A stretch of 64,000 nt of DNA from Ancistrus triradiatus (Eukaryota; Chordata; Actinopteri; Siluriformes; Loricariidae), in NCBI GenBank assembly GCA_025084515.1, contig JAJAGP010000763.1:1-64000 (forward strand). The letters are read 5' to 3'. A program made the translations under genes and the position numbers. Positions 22,501 through 31,816 of the stretch are shown here, piece after piece. Below the pieces are notes generated by a model. It saw nothing but the letters and a program-made list of their open reading frames with translations, was not told where the DNA came from and did no database searches. Each line of letters begins with the position of its first letter. Position 1 is the first letter of the stretch.

Positions 22501-24655
22501 AACTTTACAAGTTTAGATTATCTCCTAATAACTACGTCCAATCCCAAATTGAGCAAACCTAGGGCGACAGTGGCAAGGAAAAAAACTCCCTAGTTCTAGG
22601 AAGAAAACCTTGGAGGACCAAGACTCAAAAAGGGACCCAACCTCCTTGGGCGGCTGATGATAAATCTAAGAGCGAACTAAAGTCATGGAGTCAAAGTTCG
22701 AATAGAATGTGAAGTATGCACATCGACATTAAGTGGCCCGGGTATGATGATAAATCTAAGAGCGAAACTACAGTCATGGAGTCATGGTCGAATAAAATGT
22801 GAATTATGCACAGTGGAGCTCCATCAGATGTACATCATGTGTGGGGCCGGAACTGCCGGAACACAGCTCGGAGAGAAAACAGAAAATGTAATTAGTTATT
22901 GATTAAGAGCACAGTGTTTATTAACAATCACTGATGCCATGTCAATCACTGATGCCAAGTGTAGCATGAGACCCCGGCAGCATTAGCTATAGCAGCATAG
23001 CTAGAAAGAGGAGAACTGGTAGGAAACACAGCCAAGAGGGATCACATGAGACATTGGCAACCAATAAAAAACTGTTTTGGAATGGCCAAATCAAAGTCCT
23101 GACCTTAATCCAATGGAAATGTTGTGGAAGGAGCTGAAGTGAGCAGCTAATGTGAGGAAACCCACCAACATCCCAGAGCTGAAGCTGTTCTGTACGGAGG
23201 AATGGGCTAAAATTCCTCCAAGCCGGTGTGCAGGACTGATCAACAGCTACAGGAAACGTTTAGCTGCAGTTATTGCTGCACAGGGGGGTCACACCAGATA
23301 CTGAAAGCAGAGGGTCACATACTTTTGTCACTCACAGATAAACTCACTGATCACTTTATTAGGTACACCTCTTTGTTTCTATATTTATTGTCCATTTGAT
23401 CAGTTCCACTTATATAGATGCACTTTGCAGTTCTACCATTACAGACTGTAGTCTCCTTTACTCTGTTCTCTAATGGGCAGGACCCTCACAGGACCACCAC
23501 AGATCAGGTACTATTCAGGTGACTTCCTTGAAGCTGGCCCCCCATGCGCTCAAAAATGGAATTAAAATACTATTCGTTTGTGCAGCGTTAGTGCTGATTA
23601 AAATCAACATTTGTGCTATTTTAATTAGCAACTTAAATAAACAGTATGTGAAGTTCACAAACTTTCAGTCACCACTGTATGACAGTGAGCCACACACACA
23701 AAAAGAAAAATGCCTAAAAAAGGGACCAGAGTCATGTCAAAACAAAAATGTGGATAAACAGCACAGAACACAAGAAATTACATTACACTCATTTCAGACC
23801 CATGCTTCTAAACGGTGAGTACATGCCAAGAAAATGGCTTATGTGACCCATTTCACCAGGGGGGTTATTTTGCTTGCGTAACTTCTAGTTTGAAAACCAG
23901 CTACAGTGACTGGTAAGGTCACAGAGCACTTATGATGATATAAGGTGAACATGCTAACAGTTGAGGTTATTAGAAAGAGTGTTTCACTTTTTATGTACTA
24001 AAGAGAAAGCCTTTTGTTTCTCTTTAATACATAGACAGACAAACTAACGCATGCACACACAAACAAGTGGCTAAGCAGTTTTCTCAAAAATGTATTATGA
24101 CTAATCTGTTTGGTCCTATAGTCATACTCCATGCCTCTTTCTATTTATAAACCATAATATTTCTGTGCTTTTGTTGGTGTCCATTAGAAGGTGACATTGC
24201 CTTCCTCTGCCTCTTTCTGTTCTGTGACTTTTTTTTTGCCATAACCTTACAACATAGTGTATGCACAGTGCCCCAACAATGGCTCAAGCCCAAAGGCTCC
24301 TGCCACGCTCTAAAGTCCAGCTCTGAATGTGTTTCTTTGATACCCTTCAGTACAGAGCATGTTTACTTGGTTTTTTTGCAGGATAATTTACTTATTGCAG
24401 TTTAATTTACAGTAACAAAGGTTTGTTTACCTAACAGGAAAACTAATGTACATGTTGTTGCACTGCAGGCAGTATTCGTCCACCATTCAGAAGCCATTCT
24501 CCGTCAGATATGACCCATACACCTGCAGTATGGAAGTTTTGGACAGTCCATTTAAGATCCAGAATGTCTTGGGACAAATGAAAGATGACCTGAAACTCCT
24601 ATACAATGTGTTAGAGAGACTGAGCCAAAGTTTAGCCTCAAATCCTGACTCATAA
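6223..24655 (+). CDS. th2: Tyrosine hydroxylase 2 (12 exons, complete)
   Basis: Pterin- and iron-dependent aromatic amino acid hydroxylase. Family members hydroxylate tyrosine to L-DOPA, the first step of catecholamine synthesis, in the cytoplasm of neurons; zebrafish Th2 has been reported to act on tryptophan instead. CDS join: 6223-6480, 7830-8007, 10929-11017, 11138-11205, 15961-16011, 16125-16270, 17953-18088, 18186-18255, 18352-18408, 20249-20344, 21432-21565, 24469-24655; total 1470 nt, 489 residues. All introns are GT-AG and all phases join. Residues 1-45 are the regulatory tail with RKQS18LIEDAR, equivalent to the Ser40 kinase site of mammalian TH; the part holding Ser19/Ser31 is absent. 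An ACT-like regulatory domain is in exons 1-2. Iron ligands are His313, His318 and Glu358, spaced exactly as in mammalian TH. Asp407 matches rat Asp425, linked to DOPA formation. The C-terminal helix is the tetramerisation segment. The short N-terminus favours th2 over th1. Confidence 0.93.
6955..7571. repeat. Cluster of microsatellites in th2 intron 1
   Basis: Four simple repeats lie within about 600 bp: a TA-rich imperfect palindrome (6955-6996), (GT)n then (GA)n (7062-7118), (AAT)n then (AAG)n (7271-7341), and (TA)n of about 26 units (7509-7561). Confidence 0.95.
7830..8007 (+). CDS. th2: th2 exon 2 (ACT-like regulatory domain)
   Basis: Acceptor gttgcgcag before 7830. It begins TFEPKLIHLE, equivalent to the human TFEAKIHHLE start of exon 3, and runs to ADDVRVVQDDR. 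Donor gtgcgt follows 8007. The last base (g) completes a valine codon with the first two bases of the next exon. Confidence 0.88.
8100..8800 (+). other. th2 intron 2, left part: nothing recognised
   Basis: AT-rich intronic DNA without a gene or a repeat that I recognise, ending where the Tc1-like element begins. Confidence 0.4.
8809..10494 (-). mobile_element. Tc1-like transposon, copy A (family 1), interrupted by a SINE
   Basis: Family 1 is recognised by long inverted repeats ending in cagtggtgcttgaaagtttg and by transposase relics on the internal strand. Here transposase runs right to left: an N-terminal MARTKEISEELK-type start near 10130 and downstream DNA matching other copies. The right end is intact (ccactg, then TA at 10495-10496); the left terminus of about 30 bp is missing. 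A 344-bp SINE lies in the middle. Transposase frames are broken. Lies in th2 intron 2. Confidence 0.88.
9520..9863 (-). mobile_element. tRNA-derived SINE inside Tc1 copy A
   Basis: On the minus strand it begins gggtggcatggtggcctcagtgg (A-box-like), then has a B-box-like ggttcaatccc, then the common fish body with cctcccacagtccaaagacatgcat, and ends in an A/G-rich tail (gagaaaaggagaaagaagg). It is flanked by a near-perfect 19-bp target duplication: 9500-9519 and 9864-9882 (aacgctttyt...ttaaacc). Long duplications indicate LINE-mediated retroposition. Confidence 0.8.
10929..11017 (+). CDS. th2: th2 exon 3
   Basis: Acceptor gtgtcag; encodes (V)PWFPRKISDLDKC...DPDLDQDHP, the start of the catalytic domain (human VPWFPRKVSELDKC). 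Donor gtaagt at 11018, phase 0. Confidence 0.92.
11138..11205 (+). CDS. th2: th2 exon 4
   Basis: Acceptor aattcag; encodes GFSDPEYRKRRAFFSQLAF. Donor gtaagt at 11206; ends with two bases of a glutamine codon completed by exon 5. Only 120 bp of intron separate it from exon 3. Confidence 0.9.
11540..12000. repeat. SINE/retroposon-tail fragment split by an L2-like LINE 3' fragment
   Basis: 11540-11640 and 11865-12000 are parts of a common fish retroposon (taatccagggttgtggggag... cagtccatcacagggcacatg... ggggagaacatg). Between them, 11645-11860 is a 5'-truncated LINE 3' end: tcaagtcaagtcatgtcaagtcag, tatagcgctttttacaatgg, then gagcaagcctagggcgacagtgg. It is the minus-strand end of the family seen nearly complete at 55932-59790. 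Confidence 0.75.
14858..14988 (+). repeat. Segment within the LINE, duplicated in th2 intron 9
   Basis: From aggtgcaaagaggagcgg to aaatacaaaaacaaga (slightly shortened here), this segment is almost identical to 18547-18692. Inside the LINE it interrupts coding similarity between QAGWSGW-type and VVRPALLYGLET-type sequence, where intact relatives carry about 60 other bases. So it looks like a replacement or insertion. Confidence 0.75.
15412..15462. repeat. (GAA)n tail of the LINE
   Basis: About 17 GAA units directly after gggagaagccgaaa, the normal 3' end of this LINE. Confidence 0.95.
15605..15690 (-). mobile_element. SINE body fragment
   Basis: Matches the body of the 9520-9863 SINE (catgcctttggactgtgggagg... 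gagtaaacccacaggg... gggaggaca), truncated on both sides. Confidence 0.65.
15961..16011 (+). CDS. th2: th2 exon 5
   Basis: Short exon after the 4.8-kb LINE-bearing intron. Acceptor tatcttgcag; encodes GDPLPCVEYTPEEVAT plus the first two bases of a tryptophan codon (human GDPIPRVEYTAEEIATW). Donor gtgggt at 16012. Confidence 0.88.
16125..16270 (+). CDS. th2: th2 exon 6
   Basis: Acceptor ttggcag; the first g completes the tryptophan, then REVYRTLTSIYPTHACRQFL... to DVSSYLK. Donor gtatct at 16271; the last base g starts a glutamate codon. Confidence 0.92.
16730..16985 (+). pseudogene. Tc1-like transposase C-terminal relic
   Basis: In the plus frame: PQSPDLYPIEHLWDVVEQEI, then a stop, then LQRLHDTIMSIWKISEECFQHLVESMP. 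The SPDLxPIEHLWD motif contains the last catalytic acid region of Tc1/mariner transposases. The rest of the element is missing. Lies in th2 intron 6. Confidence 0.8.
17953..18088 (+). CDS. th2: th2 exon 7
   Basis: Acceptor ctgttcag; encodes (E)KTGFQLRPVVGLLSARDF... to SSPMHSPEP, the substrate/pterin pocket region. Donor gtatgt at 18089. Confidence 0.93.
18186..18255 (+). CDS. th2: th2 exon 8 (two iron-ligand histidines)
   Basis: Encodes DCCHELLGHVPMLTDKEFAQ. The histidines of HELLGH (residues 313 and 318 of this protein) are two of the three Fe(II) ligands. Donor gtattt at 18256. Confidence 0.94.
18352..18408 (+). CDS. th2: th2 exon 9
   Basis: Acceptor cttcatag; encodes EIGLASLGASEEDIQKLST, 19 whole codons. 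Donor gtaagg at 18409. Confidence 0.92.
18547..18692 (+). repeat. Second copy of the LINE-internal segment, th2 intron 9
   Basis: About 145 bp nearly identical to 14858-14988; the visible differences are one tcc/tct change and a one-base indel near the end. The flanking DNA shows no LINE sequence that I recognise. Contains gaggaggtaagc, which resembles a strong 5' splice site. Confidence 0.8.
18700..20240 (+). other. th2 intron 9, remainder: nothing firm
   Basis: AT-rich intron. 19200-19700 has phrases typical of decayed Tc1-like ends (tttgaggacacccaaaa... gggtgtccacaaacctttg), but no transposase coding can be read. Confidence 0.35.
20249..20344 (+). CDS. th2: th2 exon 10 (iron-ligand glutamate)
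   Basis: After a long T-tract and acceptor tttag. Encodes LYWFTVEFGLCKQNG... to AYGELL, 32 codons. The glutamate of TVEFGL (residue 358) is the third iron ligand. Donor gtaaat at 20345. Confidence 0.93.
20950..21290 (-). mobile_element. SINE/retroposon-tail relic, th2 intron 10
   Basis: Minus-strand match to the common fish retroposon body (ggtttcctcccaaattccaaaagcatg, then gccctgtgatgg). Diverged. A short direct duplication (aacagggaaaataaatggtta) precedes it at 20959-21000. Confidence 0.55.
21432..21565 (+). CDS. th2: th2 exon 11
   Basis: Acceptor ttttcttag; encodes YALSNEPEHKPFDP... PYQDQTYQPVYFVSQSFEDA. The D of YQDQ is residue 407, equivalent to rat TH Asp425; phenylalanine hydroxylase has valine at this position. 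Donor gtgaat at 21566. Confidence 0.93.
22433..23055 (-). mobile_element. 5'-truncated L2-like LINE 3' end, inserted in Tc1 copy C
   Basis: About 620 bp with very high similarity to 55932-56555, beginning at the (tcaag)n 3' terminus and breaking off at acattggcaacc. Reading the LINE sense strand requires the complement. High similarity suggests recent activity. Confidence 0.85.
23344..23520 (+). repeat. Dispersed fish repeat fragment
   Basis: Begins actcactgatcactttattaggtacacc and continues ...atttattgtccatttgatcag... gggcaggaccctcacaggaccaccacag, a repeat common in ostariophysan fishes. Another part of the same family lies at 55640-55880. Confidence 0.65.
24469..24655 (+). CDS. th2: th2 exon 12 (tetramerisation helix, stop)
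   Basis: Acceptor gcactgcag; the first g completes an arginine codon, then QYSSTIQKPFSVRYDPYT... followed by the C-terminal amphipathic helix. TAA at 24653-24655. I could not fix a polyadenylation site. Confidence 0.92.
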
Positions 24656-24785
24656 TCAGTGTATACTCTATAAACACCACAGACAATTATGGGGGAAGGA
24701 AACTGATGTTGTACCTAAACTTGCTTTCCATTTTATCAGGTACACCTATGGTATAATTGAGTTTTGAAGATGCAACATTTACCTA

Positions 24786-24787
<2 letters not shown>

Positions 24788-24857
<70 letters not shown>
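24788..24857. repeat. (TA)n(CA)n microsatellite
   Basis: About 16 TA units followed by about 17 CA units, 130 bp after the th2 stop, probably in the 3' UTR or just past it. Confidence 0.95.
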
Positions 24858-24858
<1 letters not shown>

Positions 24859-25680
24859 TCATTGAAGTTTATTGGGGAAAACTACAACTAAAGGAAGGCT
24901 CTAGGTGGGCCGCATGGAGAGAAACAGGTTTATAAATATATAATCACACACTATGATTTCCTGTTTGATTGGGGTGTCTGAACAAAGGGGAATGTAGGTT
25001 CTACTTCTTTCATCTAACCTCAAACATAAGCACCTCAAATGAGCTTGTTCAGCATAAAACCATAAAGGAAGGAACCTAATGATAAGTATGGTGTAGGATC
25101 TATGATGTCATGGAGCTGTTTTTTCCTCCTTGGAACCTTAGGATGCATCACACCATGGGCTCAATGAAGTTCCAACAGATTTTGAATGAGAATTTTGCTC
25201 TCTCTGCCAAGATACAACTAGGATTTGGTGGGCTCTTTCAGTAAGAAAACAACCCACATCATAAGAATACATCCACATAAGAGTGGTTAGATAACCACAG
25301 TATCAGTAATTTGTGTCCAGAGATATCATAGAGAGAGTCCTTGATCTTTCACACTAACACGCTATCAGAGTTTCTGCTGTGCTCAGAATGGTACATTCTG
25401 TTCTATTCAGATATGGCCTTATCTTGTATGCAAAGCAGCACACTATGTGTAGCAGCAACCTGGACTACAGTTAGTAAACAAGTGCTTTACCTGATGTAAG
25501 CCTAGTCTGTGTGTACTCGATGAGAATGTGAACAATGAGAATTATGTAGAAGGTAGCATAACTGTGAAGGGTATTGTTATGTTTAAGAGATTTATTTTTC
25601 TTTAACATACCCCACTCAGTGCATAGTGTATTATTCTGTTGTAACTCCATTAAGTCAAAATATATTTATGCATTAAAATA
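24858..25680. other. th2 3' flank, nothing firm
   Basis: AT-rich sequence that may include th2 3' UTR. ATTAAA at about 25672 is a possible but weak polyadenylation signal. No gene recognised. Confidence 0.35.
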
Positions 25681-25689
25681 TTATGTACA

Positions 25690-26150
25690 CAGATTGGCCA
25701 TAACATTAAAAGCACCTGCTTAATAGGTGTTCTGTGGTATTTGACACCAAGATTGTAGCAGCAGATCATTTAAGTTCTGTTATGAGGTGGGGTCTCCTTG
25801 AATTGGGCTTGTTTGTCCAGCACATCCCACAGATTCTTGATCAGAATGAGCTCTGGGGAATTTAGAAGCCAAGTCAACATCTTGACCTCGGTCATGTTCC
25901 TCAAACAGCTGCTGAACAGCTTTTGCAGTGTAGCAGGGCACATCATCCTGCTGAACAAACCCACTGCCAAGAGGTAATCTTGTTGGCATGTACTTGTGTA
26001 CGTGGACTGCACCAGTGTCTAGATAGGCGATACTTGCATCCACACGAATACCATTATACAAAGGTTTCAAAAGAAAGGGCTTCGCGGAAAGCATCCCATT
26101 GTGGTGCCACACCTTTCACTTTTCAGGGGCGTCAATGTTATGTCTGATCT
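25690..26150 (-). pseudogene. Tc1-like transposase relic
   Basis: Minus-strand pieces: FVQQDDVPCYTAKAVQQLFEEHD (about 25960-25890, the QQDN-x-PCH region), then after a frameshift TWLLNSPELILIKNLWDVLDKQ (about 25885-25815, the SPDLxPIExLWD region). The N-terminal half is unrecognisable. Confidence 0.75.
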
Positions 26151-26413
26151 GTGTTATATTAGCAATATTTTCACCCCAAAGTATAAACAGTCAGGTAGTC
26201 CTGCCTATATACAGATACATTACTGTTAGAGTCAAAAGAAACCATTTGAATTTGATCATAAAGGAGACAAGTCAGTTGATGTTCTGCAAACACTGAAAAC
26301 CTTTTAAGTTAACAAGAGCAGGTGGTACGACCTGGGGTTTAAAATAGCCATATGTACTGTATGCTATGTGTAATACAAAATGATCAACACAATGTAGTGT
26401 ATTAGTAAATGTA

Positions 26414-27810
26414 GAGTGGTGCTTGAAAGTTTGTGAACCCTTTAGAATTTTCTATGTTTCTGCATAAATATGACCTAAAACATCATCAGATTTTCACACA
26501 AGTCCTAAAAGTTTACTTGGTCATTTATTTATTGAGGAAAATGATCCAATATTACATATTAGTGAGTGGCAAAAGTATGTGACCCTCTAGGATTAGCAGT
26601 TAATTTGAAGGTGAAATTAGAGTCAGGTGTTTTCAATCAATGGGATGCCAATCAGGTGTGAGTGGGCACCCTGTTTTATTTAAAGAACAGGGATCTATCA
26701 AAGTCTGCTCTTCAAACACATGTTTGTGGAAGTGTTTCATGGGACGCACAGAGATTTCTGAGGAGCTCAGAACAAGAGTTGTTGATGCTCATCAGGCTGG
26801 AAAAGGTTACAAAACCATCTTCCAAAGAGTTTGGACTCCACAATCCACATCAGAAACAGATGTGTACAAATGTAGGAAATTGCAGACATTGTTCCCTCGC
26901 CCCAGGAGTGGCCGACGCAACAAGCTCACTCCAAAAGCAAGGTCTGTAATAGTTGGCACGAGGTCACAAAGGACCCAGGTAACCTCTAAGCAACTGAAGG
27001 CCTCTTCTCACATTGGGCTAATTTAATGTTCATTAGAGGTCCCCATCAGAAAACACTGAACACCATGGTGTGCATGCATAGGGTGCAAGGAGAAGCCACT
27101 GCTCTCCAAAAGAACATTGCTGCTCGTCTGGCAGTTTGCTAAGATCACGTGACTACCTCGAAGGCTATTGGAAGAATGTTTTGTGGATGGATAGACCAAA
27201 GTCATAACTTTTTGGTTTAAAATAAAAGCGTTATCTTTTGAGATAAGAAAACCCTGCATTCCACATAAGACCGTTACCCATTGTGAAACACACAAGCCGT
27301 TCTTACCAAAGAATGGTTACTGAGAATAAAGTTTATGTTTTTGAATGCCAAGTCAAAGTCCTGACCCTTAAGAAATCCAGATGAAAATGTTGTGAAGGAG
27401 CTGAAGCGAGGCGCTATGGAGGAAACACCACCAACATCCCAGAGCTGAAGCTTTCTGTACGGAGGAATGGGCTAAATTCGCACAAGCCGGTGTGGCAGGA
27501 CTGATCAAACAGCTACAGGAAGCGTTTAGAGCTCAGTTATTTTCTGCACAGGGGTCGATCGACCAGAACTGAAAGGCTCACATACTTTGCCACTCACTAA
27601 TATGTAATATTGGATCATTTTCTCAATAAATAATGACGGCAAGGAGCAATATTTTTGTCTGCATTTGTGACCTGGGTTCTCTTTATGCTACTTTTTGACT
27701 TGTGTGGAAATCCTGATGATGTTTTTGGTCACTATTTATGAAAAAAAATTAAAAAAAAAAAATAAAAAAATGAAAATTCCTAAAGAGTTCACAACTTTCC
27801 AGTCACACTG
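26414..27810 (+). mobile_element. Tc1-like transposon, copy D (family 1)
   Basis: Plus-orientation copy with both ends visible (gagtggtgcttgaaagtttgtg ... cagtcacactg, TA on both sides). Transposase starts near 26720 with RTEISEELRTRVVDAHQAGKG (helix-turn-helix region) and decays through many indels; the late part (27350-27590) is readable only as DNA similarity. Confidence 0.85.
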
Positions 27811-27819
27811 TAAAGACAC

Positions 27820-28330
27820 TACCTACCGAGACTGGTGTCAATGTGGAACTCCGATGTGTGTTCACCACTTGAAACATTTTCTTCTGTTTCATGAACTAAC
27901 TTAATAAATTGGTATTGCAGGTAGACACTTGCATTTGTTGTGGTTTTTTTTTTGGGTTCCCAAAAATTGAGATGTGCATGTAATAAATCTTTTAATTTTA
28001 TTAATTAATCAAATACTCATTCATTCTTGTATTATTGTATCATTGTTGGGGTTATACATGTGTATTTAAGTGAAACAGAAGGTCTCTTTCTTCTGCAAAT
28101 TATTACTAATTTAGTTTAGTCATCTGCGCCACATACTACAAGTGTCTGCTGTACTTAGAACAAACTGATGACTTTGAAGCTGTAGTACTCCATATCAATC
28201 ATTAGGCTCTACTGAAACAAGCAGAAGATTCAAACTGATTACATATTTGAATCAGAGATCCAGAGATCTCAATACTGTTGTAGAAATTTATTTATACACA
28301 TACTATATCTAATTTTAAACCATAACGGAA
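27820..28330. other. Intergenic spacer
   Basis: AT-rich sequence between two Tc1 elements; no gene or repeat recognised. Confidence 0.35.
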
Positions 28331-28336
28331 ACTACG

Positions 28337-29933
28337 CAGTGGGACAAAAAAGTATTTAGTCAGGCGCACTGATTGTGTAAGTTCTCTTAGAAAGATGAGA
28401 GAGATCCATAATTTTCATCATAGGTACACTTCAACTATGAGAGACAAAATGAAACAAAATCCAGGAAATCACATTGTAGGATTTTTTAAGAATTTAATTG
28501 TAAATTATGGTGGAAAATAAGTATTTGGTCAATAAATTTGGTTCAACTTAATACTTTGTAACATAACCTTTGTTGGCAATGACAGATGATCAAACGTTTC
28601 CTGTAAGTCTTCACCAGGTTTGCACACACTGTAGCTGGTATTTTGGCCCATTCCTCCATGCAGATCTCCTCTAGAGCAGTGATGTTTTTGGGCAACACAG
28701 ACTTTCAACTCCCTCCACAAATTTTCTATGGGGCTGAGGTCTGGAGACTAGGTAACCCACTCCAGGACCTTGAAATGCTTTTTACGGAGCCACTCCTTCG
28801 TTGCCCAAGCGGTGTGTTTGGGATCATTGTCATGCTGGAAGACCCAGCCACGTTCCATCTTCAATGCTCTCACTGATGGAAGGAGGTTTGCTGAAAATCA
28901 CACCATACATGGCCCCGTATCATTCTTCTCAATTATAACACGGATCTAGTCAGTCCTGTCCCCTCTCAGAACAAGCCCCAAAGCATGATGTTTCCACGCC
29001 CATGCTTTCACAGTAGTATGGTGTTCATTGGGATGCACTCAGCATTCTTCTTCCTCCCAACACGACCAGATTGAGTTTTTAGCCGCTAAAGTTCTATTTG
29101 TTTTCTATAGGGACCACGATATTCTCCCATCCTTCTTTCTGGATCAGCATATTCTCCTCTGTCAAACTTCAGACGGTGCCTGGACTGTACTGGTTGTTAG
29201 TGCAGGGGACACGCCTGGCACTGGGGCAGGATCTGAGTCTCCTCTCAGCGTAGTGTGTGACTGATTGTAGCCTTTGTCTTTTGGGTCCCTATGCTCTTGC
29301 AGGTCATTCATCAGGTCCCTCCGTGTAGTTCTGGGATGTTTTGCTTCCCGTTCTCATGATCATTTTGACCCCACAGGATGAGATCTTGTGTGGAGCCCTC
29401 AGATCGAGGGAGATTATAATGGTCTTGTATGTCTTCCATTTTCTTACAATTGCTCCCACAGATGATTTATTCACACCAACCTGCTTGCCTATTGTAGATT
29501 CACTCTTCCCAGCCTGGTGCAGGTCTACAGTTTTCTTCCTGGTGTCCTTCGACAGCTGTTTGGTCTTGGCCATGGTTGAGTTTGGAGTCTGACTGTTTGA
29601 GGCTGTGGACAGGTGTCTTTTATACAGATAATGAGGTCAAACAGGTGCCATTAATACAGGTAATGAGTGGAGGACAGAAGAGCTTCTTAAAGAAGTTACA
29701 GGTCTGTGAGAGCCAGAAATCTTGCTTGTTTGTGGGTGACCAAATACTTATTTTCCACCATGATTTACAATTAAATTTTAAAAAAATCCTACAATGTGAT
29801 TTCAAGGATTTGTTTTATTCATTTTGTTTCTCATAGTTGAAGTGTAGCTATGATGAAAATTATAGACCTCTCATCTTTCTACGTCGGAGAACTTCACAAT
29901 CAGTGGCTGACTAAATACTTTTTTGCCCCACTG
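28337..29933 (-). mobile_element. Tc1-like transposon, family 2, relic
   Basis: Ends cagtgggacaaaaaagtatttagtcag and ctgactaaatacttttttgccccactg form inverted repeats. The minus frame from 29573 reads MAKTKQLSKDTRKKTVDLHQ... GKQVGVNKSSVGAIVRKWK, the paired DNA-binding domain of a Tc1-type transposase. The catalytic part (28640-29300) is recognisable as DNA but frameshifted. Lies between the th2 and nup37 3' ends. Confidence 0.88.
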
Positions 29934-29989
29934 TACTTTTGATCTTAAATGTAACATTTTGTCATTTACATGTTATATAAGCTGCATCC

Positions 29990-30235
29990 CCAGTAGAGGG
30001 CTTGTGTAAGACAGCACATTCAAATAAGTCAAACATCTCGCCCACATCCCAAAGACATGCATTAGGTCAATGTGTCTCTCCAAAGTGTCCTAGTGTGAGG
30101 GATTCTCTGTGTACGCATGAGCCCCGTGGTGGACTGGCACTCTGTATAAGGTAGGTTCCTTCCGTGTGCCATGTGGTGTCAGTTAGGCCCCAGCTCCCCA
30201 CAACCCTGAACTGGATTCAGTGTATGAAAATGAAT
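29990..30235 (+). mobile_element. Retroposon-tail fragment
   Basis: Plus-strand match to the fish retroposon tail: cccaaagacatgcattaggtc ... tgtgtctctccaaagtgtcc ... ccccacaaccctgaactggattca ... aaaatgaatgaaag. Confidence 0.6.
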
Positions 30236-30239
30236 GAAA

Positions 30240-31810
30240 GGCTCAAGCACACTCATGTCTATAAGATATTTACATCATTTCTGCAAATGTATCTGAACGA
30301 TAATACTATTGATGTACTAATGATACAAATAATATTTGTAGCTTTTAACGGCTGCTAAAGAGGGTATTGGGTTTTAGTACTCAACGAGGCTAACACTTAA
30401 TTCTCCAAACTACAGCAGGTCATATCGACCTCTCTGTGGTTTCATTTCTGTTATTATGGCTTAGTGATGATGAATAACCTGCGGTCACATTTTCTAGGAA
30501 GAAGAATCTACCATGGATCAGGATTAGTTTGGCTTTACCATTCAGTTCAATTCTTCCAAATACAAACAGACCACCCATCAACATGGACCAGAAAACACTC
30601 GGAAAATGCTGCAAAGTCCTTCCAAGAGTCAACAGACGCGTTTGCCATGTAAGCAATAAATTGAACCAAATAGCTGTCATCTTTTAACATGGACTGTGAG
30701 AATTCTGGAATATAAATTCAGAAGAAAGAAGAAAAAGGACTGCAGAAATAAAAGTACAAAATGCGTGTAATACAAGTTCAGAGGCACACAAGGGCACTTG
30801 CGTAAAGCAAATTCAAGCTCTTAATCATGTTCCATATCTCATCTTACACTCCGTGAATTCCAGTCCACAAATCCTCCTGCAAAACCACAGCTCCAACCTA
30901 AACTGAGCCAGGTTCAAAACAAATACGTGTTGCCATAGCATTAAGATAACCATTGAGGGTTTTGGTGCAGTTCCTGCAACTCACATTTTAGCCACAAATC
31001 CCAAACATTTATCGTCGCACCACAGAACGTGTTTCTTCATTGCCATTTAGCCTGTGAGGTCACAGAGTGCATTACAACTTTATGGATGATGGAAAAGAAA
31101 GACAATGCCATCCTGAGTAATCCTTCTTTACACGTTTGGTTGAATATGATTGGTAAGGCCTATCTGGCACAATTCTCTGAGCTAATAAAGCCTTCTCAAT
31201 CCTTCGAAGATCAAAGCTAATACACAATGTTCCCTTAGAAAGGAAAAGACCTTGGACACTGCTGTATTATAGTCTTTCTAATGAAGGTTTTAAGAGGTCC
31301 ACTCCCGGCTGTTTTAGCTGCACAACTAATCACATCTGATATTCAAAATGATTAAAGATGACAAGGTTCATGTAAACTGGGTTATTTCATTGAACTTATC
31401 AGCTGGTAGCAGTTATGTGTTGGCAGATCGGTCCTACCATGACCCTGTTCACCAAAAGTAGCTCAACGAATCAGCTCAAGAGCTAACAGGGCAAATCCTG
31501 AAGGACTAACTACATGATGTACAAAAAAGTGGCGAAGCCTATAACCCATGTGGTGCACATACGCAGATATCTTCGGCTCAGCCTTCCTTAATATAAACTA
31601 TCACCACCACCATGGAAATTGCCAATATGTGGTCAGTCATCAAACCTCATACACAGAAAACCAATATAAAACTGTTCAACATGAAGTAAATGATTATAGG
31701 TCAGATTAAAGGGCTCAAAGGTTTTAGGGTTTGTTTCCACTTAAGCAGACAGGATCCCGATTTTGGATGGTTGGATGAAATTTTCCAGGGGCAGTGGATG
31801 CAACCCAAAT
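30240..31810. other. Intergenic DNA, no gene recognised
   Basis: Only short uninformative frames. Composition is ordinary for the window and no repeat was identified with confidence. Confidence 0.35.
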
Positions 31811-31816
31811 TGTGAG

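Larger units (their letters stand above)
22082..23677 (+). mobile_element. Tc1-like transposon, copy C (family 1), internally deleted and nested
   Basis: Left end cagtggtgcttgaaagtttg; right end ttcacaaactttcagtcaccactg. Transposase is on the plus strand and mostly deleted: a start-like ATGGCACGAACAAA at about 22276 jumps within about 60 bp to late transposase DNA (gtcaggacatctgtccatg), and resumes at about 23065 with ggccaaatcaaagtcctgacc. An L2-like 3' fragment (22433-23055) and another fish repeat (23344-23520) are inserted in it. Lies in th2 intron 11. Confidence 0.82.

Noticed and set aside
30420..30680. An 86-codon minus-strand frame with hydrophobic stretches
   Set aside because: No motif and no supporting signals; a frame of this length is expected by chance in 64 kb.
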